Origin: DASPKW01 sp038244055
GTDB lineage: Bacteria > Planctomycetota > Phycisphaerae > Tepidisphaerales > Tepidisphaeraceae
Length of the DNA: 10,484 nt
NCBI GenBank assembly: GCA_038244055.1
Contig: JBBRTW010000247.1
Coordinates: forward strand, 1-10,484
Direction of reading: 5' to 3'
Shown: piece by piece, positions 5,608-10,484 of the stretch
How the letters are laid out: each line of letters begins with the position of its first letter
Position numbering within the stretch: position 1 is the stretch's first letter
Notes under the pieces: generated by a model
Database searches by the model: none
What the model was told of the DNA's origin: nothing
Seen by the model: the letters and a program-made list of their open reading frames with translations, nothing else
Program-made: the position numbers and the translations under genes

Positions 5608-6807
5608 ATGCTCACCTCCGACCTCTCCATCACCCGCTACGAAAAGAACTGCGCCCACCCCGACCGCCTGACGCGCATTACCCATCGCCATTACCTCGAC
5701 TACGCCGATCGCATGCTCGCCGTCTACCGCGCCGGCATCGGCCAGACGCGCCGGGAGTTGCACAAATCGATCGAGCGCGTGCTGGCGGCCGAGCCGGATT
5801 GTGATCGCAGGCGTATCGGGGCGTTCTGCAAACTGCTCGATGATGCCGGGGAGTTCGACTCCGACCGCAAGGGCCAGGCCGCCGCATTGCGCCTGCGCGT
5901 CTTCTCCATGGCCGCCTCCTATCATCCGCTGGTCACCGAGCCGGATACGATATTCGAGCGCGGCGAGCGCGAGGCCAAGGCCGCCATCGCCGCGGAGATC
6001 GGCCGGCCGTGGGAGCAGATCGAGTCTTCGCTCTACTCGGATGTCATCTCCTGCCAGCCGCTGATTTCCTTCGAAGGTTTTCCATCGGCCGAGGCGCTGC
6101 TGTCGCGCTACAACCTGGCGCAGCTTCAGGCGTGCCTCTACCAGGCGAGGTCGATGGTCGTGCGCGCCTCGGCCGATTTCGCGCCGATCGTCCGCTACGC
6201 GAAACTGGCGCGGCTGCTGGTTGAAGCTCGAAAAATCACCAGCACCGAATATCGCATCGATCTCTCCGGCCCCGCCTCGGTGCTCCATGAAACCCGGCGC
6301 TACGGCGTGAATTTCGCGCGCTTCACTTCGGCGCTGGTGGCCTGCCGCGGCTGGCGGATGGAGGCGGTGGTGATGACGCCCTGGGGCCGCGATGCCAAGC
6401 TCCAGGTGACCAGCGAGGATGGCTATCGCTCGCAGGTGGCGACGCCGGCCGAGTTCGATTCGGAGGTGGAGGGGGCGCTGGCGAAGAAATGGGGCGAAAG
6501 CTGCGAAGGCTGGCGGCTCGTGCGCGAGGCGGGAATTCTGCAGGAGGGGCAGGCCACGTTCGTCCCCGATTTTCTGCTCAAGCACGATGATGGACGGGAA
6601 GCGTTCCTGGAAGTGGTCGGCTTCTGGACGCCGGAATATCTCGCCGCCAAGCGAAAGACGATCGCGATGTTCAAGGACCGGCGGATCGTGCTGGCGATCC
6701 CGAAGCGGACGGCCAAGGAGGACGCCGCCGGCCCTGGCGTGGTCGTCTACAAGACACGCATCAAGCCCGAAGAGGTGGTGAAGGCGGTCGAGGAAATGGC
6801 GCGATGA
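5608..6807 (+). CDS. DUF790/Bax1-type nuclease, partner of XPB helicase
   Basis: A 399-residue protein of the DUF790 family, whose archaeal member Bax1 binds XPB and cuts DNA 3' of a bubble. The N-terminal part (MLTSDLSI, then YADRMLAVYRAGIGQTRREL) and the middle (about 120-260, with EQIESSLYSDV, NLAQLQACLYQA and VRYAKLARLL) follow the family pattern. The C-terminal nuclease core has FVPDFLLKH (D321) and FLEVVGFWTPEYLAAKRK (E335 to about 352), the PD and E-x-V metal-binding motifs in which G-F-W-T-P-E-Y is the most diagnostic stretch. All candidate acidic residues are present, so it is probably catalytic. It is on the same strand as the XPB helicase 783 bases upstream, and a UvrC-like gene follows, pointing to DNA repair. 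The ATG at 5608 lacks a Shine-Dalgarno sequence, but the family N-terminus fits this start. Confidence 0.9.
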   Translation: MLTSDLSITRYEKNCAHPDRLTRITHRHYLDYADRMLAVYRAGIGQTRRELHKSIERVLAAEPDCDRRRIGAFCKLLDDAGEFDSDRKGQAAALRLRVFSMAASYHPLVTEPDTIFERGEREAKAAIAAEIGRPWEQIESSLYSDVISCQPLISFEGFPSAEALLSRYNLAQLQACLYQARSMVVRASADFAPIVRYAKLARLLVEARKITSTEYRIDLSGPASVLHETRRYGVNFARFTSALVACRGWRMEAVVMTPWGRDAKLQVTSEDGYRSQVATPAEFDSEVEGALAKKWGESCEGWRLVREAGILQEGQATFVPDFLLKHDDGREAFLEVVGFWTPEYLAAKRKTIAMFKDRRIVLAIPKRTAKEDAAGPGVVVYKTRIKPEEVVKAVEEMAR

Positions 6808-6849
6808 GGGATTGGGATGATTGGCAATCACCGCGCGAACGGCATGAGG

Positions 6850-6974
6850 GTCATTCTGAGAGAGCTTAAGGCGACCGAAGAATCTTGCGTCAACTGATTG
6901 GTCCGTAAATCGAAGCGAACGGGCCACAACGAGCGGGCAGGATCCTTCGGTCGTCTATACTCCCTCAGGATGAC
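6850..6974. repeat. Second copy of the palindromic intergenic repeat family
   Basis: The left arm 6850-6885 starts GTCATTCTGAG and ends CCGAAGAATCT. The right arm 6940-6974 starts GGATCCTTCGG and ends CCCTCAGGATGAC. These are the same ends as in the element at 1559-1662 (GTCATGCTGAG, GCGAAGCATCT, ATCCTTCGC, CTCAGGATGAC). Each arm closes on itself (ATTCT with AGAAT; ATCCT with AGGAT) and carries the G-A tandem mismatch next to the outer stem. Inner loops are longer and different. The shared ends with changed middles point to a genome-wide repeat family. Confidence 0.7.
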
Positions 6975-7045
6975 GGGCCGATCTTTCCGGAGCGACCGAG
7001 CGACTCAGGATGACGGGCCGATCTTTCCGGAGCGACCGAGCGACT
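6964..7045. repeat. 40-base tandem direct repeat, two copies
   Basis: A 40-base unit beginning CTCAGGATGACGGGCC occurs at 6964-7003 and again at 7004-7043, apparently identical, with two further matching bases. It contains ATCTTTCCGG and GAGCGACCGAG. Together with the CTCAGGATGAC that starts each copy, this makes a further right-arm-type unit of the hairpin repeat (6981-7014). The duplication therefore copies part of that element. Perfect identity suggests a recent slip or an unequal exchange. Confidence 0.85.
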
Positions 7046-7105
7046 TCGACGTTTCAAGAATGGGCGTAAAATCGACGTCGTCTTTCTCACGCCCCATCCC
7101 TCGCC

Positions 7106-7111
7106 TACTAT
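7106..7111 (+). promoter_or_regulatory. Candidate -10 element of the UvrC-like gene
   Basis: TACTAT (4 of 6 to TATAAT) ends 8 bases before the GTG at 7120, so transcription would start at or next to the start codon. A -35 partner at about 7083-7088 (TTTCTC) is weak. No Shine-Dalgarno sequence precedes either candidate start. Confidence 0.35.
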
Positions 7112-7119
7112 CATCTCGC

Positions 7120-8289
7120 GTGGCATCCCGACCCGACATCTTCGACCACTCGGCCGACTTCGACCCGGCCGGCGATCTTGCTCTATTCCTCGGTCAAATC
7201 CCCGCCAAGTGGGTCGTCTATCTCTTCACCGATGCCGACGATCAGCCCATCCAGTTGCTCTGCGTGAAAAATCTCCGCGCCAGCCTGAAGCGGCGCTTGG
7301 GAGGGCAGGAGATCATCGGCCCCTCGCGTAAGGTCAACTACCGCGACCTGGTTCGCCGCATCTACTGGCGGCGCGTCGACAGCGGCTTCGAGGCCGATCT
7401 GGCGTATCTCGAAGCAGCCCGCGAGATTTTTCCGCGCTCCTATCGCGGCATGCTCGGTTTCGAGCCGGCGTGGTTTGCCCATGTGAATCCCGACAATAAT
7501 TTCCCGCGCTGGGCCAAGACGATCGATCTCTCCAAGCCCGGCCTGCTCATCGGGCCATTGCAGGATAAACACGCCGCTCAAAAGCTGATCGAACTGATCG
7601 AAGACGCCTTCGATCTCTGCCGCTATTACAACGTCCTGATCGAAGCGCCCCATGGCCGGGCCTGCGCCTACAAGGAGATGGGCAAATGCCCCGCTCCCTG
7701 CGACGGGACGATTTCGATGGCCCAGTACCGCGAAATGATCCGCTGGGGCGCGGCCGTCGCGGTATCGCCTTCCGAATTGATCGCGCAAACCCGCCACCGC
7801 CTCGAAGAGGCCGCCCGCGATTTGAACTTCGAAGCGGCCGGAAAGATCAAGCAATACCTCGATCAACTCAGCCAGTTCCGCAAAGGCGCGCTTCGCTACA
7901 CGCGCCGGATCGAGGATTTCCGTTACCTCTCCCTCCAACCCGGCGGCCGGCCCGGCACCGCTAAGCTCTTTCTCATTACCCCCGGCCAGATCGAAGAAAT
8001 CGCCTGCCTGATCGCCGAACCCATCCGCTGCTCGGATTTGCTACGGTTCATTCTGGCGCGAGCGGCGCAGGCAGGGATCGACGCCACCGAGCAGGGCACC
8101 GAGCGCATCGGCATCGTCAGCGACCATTTATTCCGCGCCAAACGAATCAGCGGCGTCTTCCTCCACATGGACGATCTCGACGACCGCGCCCTCGTCAAAG
8201 CGTTCAAGGAACTGCAAAAGCAGAAGGGCCAGTCGCCGGAACAAGACGATGAGGATGAAGGCGTCGTCAAGGAACTCCAGCAGATATAA
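7120..8289 (+). CDS. UvrC-like protein: degenerate GIY-YIG domain, four-cysteine motif and UvrB-binding (UVR) motif, no C-terminal nuclease
   Basis: A 389-residue homologue of the N-terminal half of UvrC. The GIY-YIG region is changed: VVY (32-34) replaces GIY and LCV replaces YVG, but KNLRASLKRRL with R53 and a Glu-rich FEADLAYLEA helix (E91, E98) remain. Next come the cysteines. CAYKEMGKCPAPC gives C182, C190 and C194 with the 8 and 4 spacing of E. coli UvrC C166, C174 and C178, and C167 upstream may supply the fourth iron-sulphur ligand. A UVR motif (about 226-250, LEEAARDLNFEAAGKIKQYL) would bind UvrB-like partners. The RNase H-like nuclease and helix-hairpin-helix domains of full UvrC are absent. 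The last 35 residues are acidic. Catalysis is doubtful; a scaffold or regulatory role in repair is possible. GTG 7120 is chosen because the homologous part starts there; ATG 7060 would add 20 residues. It follows the XPB and Bax1-type genes on the same strand. Confidence 0.82.
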   Translation: MASRPDIFDHSADFDPAGDLALFLGQIPAKWVVYLFTDADDQPIQLLCVKNLRASLKRRLGGQEIIGPSRKVNYRDLVRRIYWRRVDSGFEADLAYLEAAREIFPRSYRGMLGFEPAWFAHVNPDNNFPRWAKTIDLSKPGLLIGPLQDKHAAQKLIELIEDAFDLCRYYNVLIEAPHGRACAYKEMGKCPAPCDGTISMAQYREMIRWGAAVAVSPSELIAQTRHRLEEAARDLNFEAAGKIKQYLDQLSQFRKGALRYTRRIEDFRYLSLQPGGRPGTAKLFLITPGQIEEIACLIAEPIRCSDLLRFILARAAQAGIDATEQGTERIGIVSDHLFRAKRISGVFLHMDDLDDRALVKAFKELQKQKGQSPEQDDEDEGVVKELQQI

Positions 8290-8293
8290 ACGA

Positions 8294-8322
8294 AGAAGGC
8301 GCGGATCAATTCCGCGCCTTCT
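8294..8322. terminator. Bidirectional hairpin terminator between convergent genes
   Basis: A perfect 12-bp stem, AGAAGGCGCGGA at 8294-8305 and TCCGCGCCTTCT at 8311-8322, with the five-base loop TCAAT. It lies 5 bases after the UvrC-like stop and before the convergent PepSY-like gene's stop at 8365. Downstream on the plus strand is a pyrimidine-rich heptamer repeat rather than a clean T-run. The symmetric stem could end transcripts from both sides. Confidence 0.8.
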
Positions 8323-8324
8323 CG

Positions 8325-8352
8325 CTTCTAACTTCTAACTTCTAACTTCTAA
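8325..8352. repeat. Heptanucleotide tandem repeat, (CTTCTAA) x4
   Basis: Four exact copies of CTTCTAA (TTAGAAG on the other strand) directly follow the terminator hairpin, then ATTCTCCC. A similar heptamer occurs at the right edge of the window. This is the pattern of short tandemly repeated intergenic heptamers known in some bacteria. No function is apparent. Confidence 0.9.
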
Positions 8353-8364
8353 ATTCTCCCGACC

Positions 8365-9642
8365 CTACCGAATCAACCTCCCCGACTCATCGATCCTCAC
8401 CATTACAGGATGCGGCCGGGTATCCAGCAGGCAGCGATAGTAGAATCGGCCGCCGGATTCGACGCGGACGATCTTCAATACCTCATCCCGGCCGCGCTCG
8501 CGGTCCAATGTTTCCCGCGCCGCCCGCGGCAGGGTGGCGTACTTCACCCATTCCTCGCGCGCGCCGTAATCCTTGACCTCGATCGTCCCGATCGCCACAT
8601 CCTCCACTTCCTCGCGCGAGAGCAGTTTGCCGCTCTCGCTGATGCGCACCGCCAGGTCATCCCCGCGCGTATCGATGATCGCGCGATAGTAGACCCAGTG
8701 ACCTTTGCGAACGTAGAAAATCTGCTTGACGTCTTTGCCGCGGCGCTCGCGGTCCAGGGTCTCCTTCACATCCCGCGGCAGCTCGGCGTACTTGATCCAG
8801 GTTTCCTGCCCGTAGCGGCTGTCGCCCTTTTCCGCGCCGTAGGTCACATCTTCGATCTCGCGGTCGCGGTAGACGTACCCTTCATCCGAGATGCGAATGA
8901 CCTTGTCGTCGGAGATCACGCGGTAAAACACCCGCCCGCCGCGCTCGACATACACGACCTGGCGGATTTCCCGCCCGCGCATTTCATCTTCGATCGCGCG
9001 GCGCACCGGCCGGGGCAGATCATCGATCCGCGTCCAGCGCTCGCGCTCGGGCTCGAATCGGCGTGATTCGACGCTGCCGACCGCAAAATCCTCCACCTCA
9101 TCAATCGCCAGCAGCTTGCCGCTGGGTCCGATGCGCACCGCCAGGTCATCACCCCGCGTGTCGATGATCGCCCGGTAAAATTCGCGATTATTCCGCCGGA
9201 CAAACCAGATCTGTTTCACTTCATGCCGGCCGGCTTCGCGATCCAAAGTCTCGCGAACTGCCCTCGGCAGCTCGCGCACATCCACCCATTTTTCGAACGA
9301 GCCTCTTCCGACCTCCAGATCGGGCACTTCGCCGACCTTGAAAAGCCGCCCGCCTTCTGAAACGAAAATCAACTTGTCATCCCCGCGCGTATCAATAATG
9401 GCGCGGTAATACGTCTTGCCATCCTGACGAATTCGCAGGATCTGCTTCAGATCGTGGTGCCCGCGCTCGCGGTCGATCGTCTCCCGCGCCGGCCTAGGCA
9501 CTTCATCGAACTTGATCCATACCGCGCGCGGCGGCTCGGCCTGTGCGGCCGATGGAATGGCCAGTACGCCCGCCGCCGTCAATGTCGCAACAAACGCACC
9601 GCCCAACATACGCCGCCATCCACTCAAGCGATTGGCTCTCAT
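8365..9642 (-). CDS. Secreted protein with five tandem PepSY-like repeats
   Basis: A 425-residue exported protein. The signal peptide spans residues 1-35: basic RANRLSGWRR, a hydrophobic core and AQA before the predicted cut at E36. The remainder is five repeats starting at residues 42, 119, 203, 282 and 365. Each follows the plan W-[IV]-K-x-x-x-L-P-R-x-[AV]-[RK]-E-T-[IL]-D-R-E, then xKQIxxVR, YYRAIIDTRGDDLAVRI, a SGKLL turn and a VEDxAVG end. This resembles PepSY-like (beta-lactamase-inhibitor-like) domains, in which a helix packs on an antiparallel sheet. Repeat 3 is the most diverged and lacks DTRGDDL; repeat 5 is cut short at the C-terminus. No enzyme motif or membrane anchor is seen, so a periplasmic or surface binding role is likely but the ligand is unknown. 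The start is ATG 9642, with AAGGAG 6 bases upstream. It is convergent with the UvrC-like gene and downstream of a secreted TPR gene. Confidence 0.85.
   Translation of the reverse strand: MRANRLSGWRRMLGGAFVATLTAAGVLAIPSAAQAEPPRAVWIKFDEVPRPARETIDRERGHHDLKQILRIRQDGKTYYRAIIDTRGDDKLIFVSEGGRLFKVGEVPDLEVGRGSFEKWVDVRELPRAVRETLDREAGRHEVKQIWFVRRNNREFYRAIIDTRGDDLAVRIGPSGKLLAIDEVEDFAVGSVESRRFEPERERWTRIDDLPRPVRRAIEDEMRGREIRQVVYVERGGRVFYRVISDDKVIRISDEGYVYRDREIEDVTYGAEKGDSRYGQETWIKYAELPRDVKETLDRERRGKDVKQIFYVRKGHWVYYRAIIDTRGDDLAVRISESGKLLSREEVEDVAIGTIEVKDYGAREEWVKYATLPRAARETLDRERGRDEVLKIVRVESGGRFYYRCLLDTRPHPVMVRIDESGRLIR
8368..9519 (-). repeat. Five-fold internal protein repeat (PepSY-like modules)
   Basis: Repeat units in coding order: 9519-9289 (77 residues), 9288-9037 (84), 9036-8800 (79), 8799-8551 (83) and 8550-8368 (61). 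Spacer length between modules varies by only a few residues. Units 2 and 4 are closest, sharing YRAIIDTRGDDLAVRI and SGKLL and similar DNA around 8640-8690 and 9110-9175. This suggests repeated duplication with recent homogenisation of some units. Confidence 0.85.
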
Positions 9643-9648
9643 AACTTG

Positions 9649-9654
9649 CTCCTT
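9649..9654 (-). promoter_or_regulatory. Shine-Dalgarno sequence of the PepSY-like gene
   Basis: AAGGAG on the minus strand, 6 bases before the ATG at 9642. It excludes the longer reading from 9681, which would place 13 extra residues ahead of a normal signal peptide. Confidence 0.85.
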
Positions 9655-9740
9655 CAATTTGTCGATCCCGTAAGAGCGCACCGCGCGCCCGTCAGATTTC
9701 TACCTGTATGACACTCCATCGACGCAAAAGATGGGCCTCA

Positions 9741-10430
9741 TCATAAACCCTTCACCGCGTCGATCGCCCGAATCATCTGCTTGGCCAGCCTGATTTTAGC
9801 CTCGTTGCGCTGTCCATCGGGCAATGTTTTCGCAATTTCGATGTAACGACTGAGATATTGTTTCCCCTCCACCCGGCCGGCACTGATATAGGACTGCCCC
9901 AGCGCGAATAACGCCTCCGGATGCGGCGGCTTGGAATCGGCCGACTTTTTCAAGGCCTTCTCCACCTCCGCCGCCAGCCCATCATCATTACGGGCCGACA
10001 GCGCCGCCGCCAGATCCACATAAATCGCCCCCGCATGCTCCGGAGATAGCTCGGCCGCCTTGTCGTACAGCGCCTTGCCCGGCTCGATCTTCCCCTGCGC
10101 CAGTTTGATCTGCCCGGCGATCTCGTGATAGGTGTACTCTTTCGAATTCAGCGCGAGCGCCTGCCCGGCCGACTTCTCCGCTTCATCGTACTTTTTCAAA
10201 GCCGATAAACTAATCGCCTTATAGGCATGCACCTTGGCCGCCTTAGGGTCTCCCGCCAGCGCGGCATCGTATTTCGCCAAAGCCCCCGCGTGATCCCCCG
10301 CCCGCGCTGCCGCCTCCCCTTCAGCAAACAATCTTGCAACCGCCTCATCGCCCGCCGGCTCCGCAGCGCGAACCCCTCCCCCAACCAGCCCCATCCACAC
10401 GACCATCATCACCGCCAGCAACATCCTCAT
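9741..10430 (-). CDS. Exported tetratricopeptide repeat (TPR) protein
   Basis: A 229-residue protein with a signal peptide (MRMLLAVMMVVWMGLVGGG, probable cut near VRA-A at residues 22-23) followed by four to five TPR units. The clearest are LFAEGEAAARAGDHAGALAK, VHAYKAISLSALKKYDEAEK and YHEIAGQIKLAQGKIEPGKA, with the usual small residues at positions 8, 20 and 27 and proline or asparagine breaks between units. The later part (ALFALGQSYISAGRVEGKQY and on) is a weaker repeat ending in a basic helix. TPR proteins are interaction scaffolds; here it would be periplasmic or extracytoplasmic. The start is ATG 10430, with AAAGGA at 10437-10442 six bases upstream. It precedes the PepSY-like gene by 98 bases on the same strand, so the two may be co-expressed. 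No partner is known from the sequence. Confidence 0.85.
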   Translation of the reverse strand: MRMLLAVMMVVWMGLVGGGVRAAEPAGDEAVARLFAEGEAAARAGDHAGALAKYDAALAGDPKAAKVHAYKAISLSALKKYDEAEKSAGQALALNSKEYTYHEIAGQIKLAQGKIEPGKALYDKAAELSPEHAGAIYVDLAAALSARNDDGLAAEVEKALKKSADSKPPHPEALFALGQSYISAGRVEGKQYLSRYIEIAKTLPDGQRNEAKIRLAKQMIRAIDAVKGL

Positions 10431-10464
10431 CGCCAATCCTTTCGCAGCAAATCCATACTACAAT
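10431..10464 (-). promoter_or_regulatory. 5' region of the TPR gene: Shine-Dalgarno and possible -10
   Basis: AAAGGA (10437-10442, minus) is a good ribosome-binding site. TAGTAT (10455-10460, minus) could be a -10 element giving a leader of about 18 bases. The expected -35 position falls in the heptamer repeat and shows no consensus. Confidence 0.35.
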
Positions 10465-10484
10465 CCTCTACCCTCTACCCTCTA
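10465..10484. repeat. Heptanucleotide tandem repeat, (CCTCTAC) x about 3, running off the window
   Basis: CCTCTAC is repeated with a perfect period of 7 from 10465 to the window end. It resembles the (CTTCTAA) repeat at 8325-8352 in unit length and in the shared CTCTA/TTCTA core. The array may continue outside the window. Confidence 0.8.

Larger units (their letters stand above)
6808..7119. other. 312-base non-coding gap with hairpin repeats and a tandem duplication
   Basis: No gene is evident here. The gap holds a 13-base palindrome TGATTGGCAATCA (6818-6830), a hairpin repeat related to the one at 1559-1662 (6850-6974), a 40-base tandem duplication (6964-7045) and, at the right end, a possible -10 element for the UvrC-like gene. 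An open frame continues upstream of that gene through the repeats, but repeat DNA is a better explanation than an N-terminal extension. Confidence 0.6.

Noticed and set aside
6818..6830. Palindrome TGATTGGCAATCA after the Bax1-type gene as a terminator
   Set aside because: The stem is only six pairs with a one-base centre and no T-run follows. It could be a protein-binding site, but nothing supports that further.
5473..6927. Minus-strand open frame of 484 codons opposite the Bax1-type gene
   Set aside because: It is the antisense of a diagnostic DUF790 protein and has no recognisable domain.
6898..7119. N-terminal extension of the UvrC-like protein through the 40-base tandem repeat
   Set aside because: The translated sequence is repeat DNA with no protein-like pattern, and a 40-base period shifts frame between copies.
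1..10484. CRISPR arrays, tRNA or rRNA genes, and insertion-sequence transposases
   Set aside because: No spaced direct repeats, cloverleaf or rRNA-like sequence and no transposase motif were seen by reading. The repeats present are tandem or palindromic intergenic elements.

Overview
The window is GC-rich bacterial chromosomal DNA with tightly packed genes. No gene in it fixes the taxon. The mix of an ECF sigma factor, a Gfo/Idh/MocA oxidoreductase with an isomerase-like TIM barrel, an XPB helicase with a Bax1-type nuclease, a UvrC-like half protein and short intergenic hairpin repeats would fit a planctomycete or a related environmental lineage. That placement is inference.

Left edge (1-234, minus): the first 78 codons of an ECF sigma factor that runs off the window. 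It is divergent from a plus-strand cluster: a Gfo/Idh/MocA dehydrogenase (about 406-1557), a xylose-isomerase-like TIM-barrel protein (1689-2603) and deoxyribose-phosphate aldolase DeoC (2631-3404). These three look like an oxidise, isomerise, retro-aldol route for a sugar or nucleoside-derived carbohydrate. A hairpin-rich repeat (1559-1662) lies between the first two genes.

Centre (3412-8289, plus): a DNA-processing block. An XPB/Rad25-type superfamily 2 helicase follows deoC after 7 bases. Next comes a 757-base stretch holding a minus-strand remnant of an unidentified protein and a BrnT-like/ribbon-helix-helix toxin-antitoxin pair. Then come a DUF790/Bax1 nuclease and a shortened UvrC-like protein that keeps a four-cysteine cluster and a UvrB-binding-type motif but has a degraded GIY-YIG centre. 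In archaea XPB and Bax1 form a helicase-nuclease pair, so this block may be a bacterial excision-repair or defence module. The toxin-antitoxin pair appears to have been inserted into it.

Right side (8365-10430, minus): two secreted proteins converge on the repair block across a perfect 12-bp hairpin terminator. One has five tandem PepSY-like repeats of about 61-84 residues behind a signal peptide. The other is an exported TPR protein. Short tandem heptamers occur beside the terminator and at the right window edge.

Several genes (406, 5002, 7120) have a plausible -10 element only 6-8 bases before the start codon and no usable Shine-Dalgarno sequence, suggesting leaderless mRNAs. The two minus-strand secreted genes have clear Shine-Dalgarno sequences.
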